Origin: Rhodobiaceae bacterium
GTDB taxonomy: Bacteria > Pseudomonadota > Alphaproteobacteria > Parvibaculales > Parvibaculaceae
Assembly: GCA_002715765.1 (NCBI GenBank)
Contig: PAZY01000022.1
Span: 5,795-64,677 of the forward strand
Length of the DNA stretch: 58,883 bases
Direction of reading: 5' to 3'
Below the pieces are notes generated by a model. The model ran no database searches, had not been told where the DNA came from, and worked only from the letters and a program-made list of their open reading frames with translations. Both the position numbers and the translations under genes were made by a program. Within the stretch, counting starts at the first letter, position 1. Each line of letters begins with the position of its first letter. Below are positions 58,126 to 58,883 of this stretch, one piece after another.

Positions 58126-58883
58126 ATGTCAGATCCTTTGATTTTCGAAAAAAACGGTCATGTCGTGACACTGACCATCAACCGGCCGGATAGCCGGAAC
58201 CCATTGGGCGAAGCGGAGGATGCGGATAATTTCACGAATGCGGCAGCGCGTATCAACGAGGACATGGATGTTCGGTGTGTGATTCTGACTGGCGCCGGTT
58301 CGGCGTTCTCGGCGGGGGGTAATATCAAAGCCATGCGCGAAAAGGGGGGCGGCTTTGGTGGCCCCGGCGTGCAGATTGCAGATCGCTATCGGAACGGGAT
58401 CCATCGGATTGTGAAATCTGTCTGGGGTATACAGGTGCCAGTTATCGCCGCGGTGAACGGCCCGGCTATTGGCCTGGGAAATGATGTTGCATGCATGTGC
58501 GATACGCGGATCGCCTCTGACAAAGCAAAATTCGGGGTGACCTTTCTGAAAATTGGCCTCATCCCCGGTGATGGCGGCGCGTGGTTGTTGCCGAAAATTA
58601 TCGGGATGGCCCGTGCCGCGGAGCTTTTCTATACAGGGGATGTGATTGAACCGCAGAAGGCGAAAGAATGGGGACTGGTTTCAGAAGTCGTGCCTCATGA
58701 TGACCTGATGGCTCATGCCAACGCTCTGGCGCAGAAAATCTGCCAGCAATCCCCCAATGTTTTGCGTATGACCAAACGTCTGATGCGCGAAGGGATGATG
58801 AATTCCTATGACACGGTGATGGAAATGTCGGCCAATATGCAGGCACTGGCCCATCACACGGACGATCATATGGAGGCGTTGGA
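58126..58883 (+). CDS. enoyl-CoA hydratase/isomerase, 3' end outside window
   Basis: 252 codons from ATG 58126 remain open at the window edge, nearly full length for the family. Motifs: VVTLTINRPDSRNPLG, GAGSAFSAGGNIKAM (oxyanion hole), VPVIAAVNGPAIGLGNDVACMCD, FGVTFLKIGLIPGDGGAWLLP and the typical tail SPNVLRMTKRLMREGM. The active-site position following GVTFLKIGLIPGDGG has Gly-Asp rather than a clear second Glu, so hydratase versus isomerase is undecided. GGAGACGGAA precedes the start, with an inverted repeat upstream. Confidence 0.88.
   Translation, partial: MSDPLIFEKNGHVVTLTINRPDSRNPLGEAEDADNFTNAAARINEDMDVRCVILTGAGSAFSAGGNIKAMREKGGGFGGPGVQIADRYRNGIHRIVKSVWGIQVPVIAAVNGPAIGLGNDVACMCDTRIASDKAKFGVTFLKIGLIPGDGGAWLLPKIIGMARAAELFYTGDVIEPQKAKEWGLVSEVVPHDDLMAHANALAQKICQQSPNVLRMTKRLMREGMMNSYDTVMEMSANMQALAHHTDDHMEAL

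Noticed and set aside
1-58883. CRISPR arrays
   Set aside because: No regularly spaced near-identical repeats with unique spacers were found on either strand, and no Cas genes.

Overview
The window looks like the chromosome of an alphaproteobacterium that degrades fatty acids or similar hydrophobic acids. The host backbone carries two acyl-CoA dehydrogenase pairs, two enoyl-CoA hydratases, a tandem HxlR regulator, a DUF1289 protein, a membrane-anchored clan AA aspartic protease, CobA and CobT. The DUF1289, DUF3768 and aspartic protease families are typical of Alphaproteobacteria. Genus cannot be decided from the sequence alone; a Parvibaculum-like or related lineage would fit but is a guess.

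Layout. (1) 1-7768 is host backbone: an RND efflux adaptor divergent from a MarR regulator, an acyl-CoA dehydrogenase pair, a tandem HxlR regulator divergent from an enoyl-CoA hydratase, and the lytic transglycosylase MltF. (2) 7869-45591 is an integrated mosaic island of about 37.7 kb inserted in the 5' end of dusA (tRNA-dihydrouridine synthase A). The original dusA start survives as a 39-codon stub at 7824-7943. The working dusA at 45536 has a replacement N-terminus and leader supplied by the island. The two ends share a 17-bp near-identical core and GTGTACAC arm repeats, and the tyrosine integrase sits at the right end (44357-45424). (3) 45592-58883 returns to host genes: LldD-type oxidase, TauE-type permease, phosphomannomutase/phosphoglucomutase, aspartic protease, cobA, cobT, a second acyl-CoA dehydrogenase pair, a sensor kinase and a partial enoyl-CoA hydratase.

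The island is a stack of defence and mobility modules. From the left: a 3' remnant of tRNA-Arg(CCG) left by an older integration; a cassette bounded by 91-bp degenerate direct repeats holding an HNH protein, a retron (reverse transcriptase, structured ncRNA, PRTase-winged-helix effector resembling retron Ec73) and a RES-domain protein; an IetAS-type ATPase/subtilase pair; a lipoprotein/membrane gene trio; a tyrosine recombinase whose catalytic Tyr reads Cys; a large serine recombinase element; a DpnII/MboI-like nuclease with a UvrD remnant; a sodium:solute symporter paired with an EgtD-like methyltransferase; a DUF3768 gene under a hairpin that masks its ribosome binding site; two VirD4/TraG-like ATPases, one with a C-terminal nuclease-like domain, next to a catalytically headless serine recombinase; a 2026-residue STAND NTPase with a Cap4/DUF4297-like nuclease head; and a membrane-anchored PIN-domain protein.

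The strongest candidates for novelty are the retron with its adjacent HNH gene and start-codon-overlapping a2 arm, the symporter/EgtD-like pair, and the recombinase/ATPase module that lacks any visible relaxase or mating-pore genes. All functional calls come from reading the sequence by eye; no database search was run.
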